DNA of 64,000 nucleotides from Mucilaginibacter agri (lineage in GTDB: Bacteria > Bacteroidota > Bacteroidia > Sphingobacteriales > Sphingobacteriaceae). The position numbers and the translations under genes were made by a program. Position 1 is the stretch's first letter. The number at the start of each line of letters is the position of its first letter. Positions 63,829 through 64,000 of the stretch are shown here, one piece after another. Under the pieces are notes generated by a model, which worked only from the letters and a program-made list of their open reading frames with translations, was not told the DNA's origin and did no database searches. The stretch lies in NCBI RefSeq assembly GCF_009928685.1, contig NZ_WWEO01000036.1:35424-99423 (forward strand), read 5' to 3'.

Positions 63829-64000
63829 TGTGGCCTCTTGATTTTCGGGTACCACTATCCCTGCCCACGCACTGACTTACGTAGAAAATAAAGCAGCCAC
63901 GAGTTTTTTCTTTTGGTACTTTTCTTTTTTTCGGCAAAAAAAGAAAAGTACATCCACTGACGATTCATATTGTTCACTGCCTTCCCTAATGGAAAACGGA
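63829..64000. repeat. Hairpin-bearing repeat, copy 4, cut by the window edge
   Basis: 278 nt after copy 3 and nearly identical to it, hairpin at 63916-63951. The window ends exactly on the GGAAAACGGA terminal block, so the tandem run may go on. Confidence 0.85.

Noticed and set aside
63146..63855. Four minus-strand open frames (64-119 residues) sharing RGCFIF, SATRKSRGHNGWG and HAELVSAPH peptides
   Set aside because: They are translations of the tandem repeat units and the dispersed GTGCTGAAACAAGTTCAGCATGAC arm; no start signals or varied coding signature. Treated as repeats.
63229..64000. CRISPR-like array at the right edge
   Set aside because: Units are ~170 nt with long, mostly shared spacers; CRISPR repeats are 24-48 nt with unique spacers, and no cas gene is present.

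Overview
The window is chromosomal DNA of a Bacteroidota bacterium, most likely family Sphingobacteriaceae (Mucilaginibacter or Pedobacter-like). The evidence is a SusC/SusD pair, Bacteroidota-restricted families (DUF1599, DUF2911, DUF6428, the BT_3928-type DoxX protein), promoters with the Bacteroidota -7 box TAnnTTTG instead of a TATAAT box, weak ribosome binding sites, and dispersed palindromic intergenic repeats typical of the group. No rRNA, tRNA, CRISPR array, prophage or transposase gene was seen.

Layout. 1-5.3 kb: a minus-strand polysaccharide utilisation locus (SusC, SusD, then a GH144/glycoamylase-type beta-glucanase cut by the window edge), probably for beta-1,2-glucan. 5.5-24.3 kb: mostly housekeeping genes: trhO, an esterase-PA14 fusion, kbl, pheS with a cluster-less Rieske-like lipoprotein and a TetR regulator, rlmD, a phosphoribosyltransferase, an aroK/DoxX-MauE/DUF1599 operon with ATGA overlaps, folP, a GH3-family acyl-amide synthetase, lptB, recJ and a metallo-beta-lactamase-fold hydrolase. 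24.4-26.0 kb: a compact arsenic operon (arsR, DUF6428, a 41-residue membrane peptide, arsC) with two matching operator palindromes and no visible arsenite pump. 26-44 kb: response regulator, YceI, trehalase, flavin reductase, gcvP, pdxJ, deacetylase-like protein, YbjQ, Kelch protein, ahcY, M23 peptidase, bacilliredoxin, amidohydrolase and M1 aminopeptidase. 44.4-59.9 kb: DUF2911 protein, serine hydrolase and AraC regulator, the c-di-AMP cyclase dacA, TerC, a polyprenyl diphosphate synthase, SMP-30, DUF1572, aldo/keto reductase, a LysR-YeeE-YeeE-YeiH sulfur-compound transport operon, a fasciclin lipoprotein-like protein and a tandem universal stress protein. 60-64 kb: an accessory, AT-rich, repeat-dense tail. 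It holds an orphan lipoprotein, a small membrane protein behind two tandem Crp/Fnr-like sites, and a two-gene module of unknown function bounded by ~120-bp direct repeats. It ends in a run of ~170-bp hairpin-bearing repeat units with a 278-322 bp period that continues past the window edge.

The least explained parts are the non-coding elements. A hairpin-bearing repeat occurs four times, with stems that differ in sequence but stay perfectly paired. A ~180-bp repeat occurs in opposite orientations near 30.3 and 60.1 kb. A cluster of GGA/TCC-loop palindromes lies at 30.1-30.2 kb. The direct-repeat-bounded two-gene module at 61.6-63.2 kb is the best candidate for an undescribed mobile or accessory system, but its function cannot be read from sequence alone.
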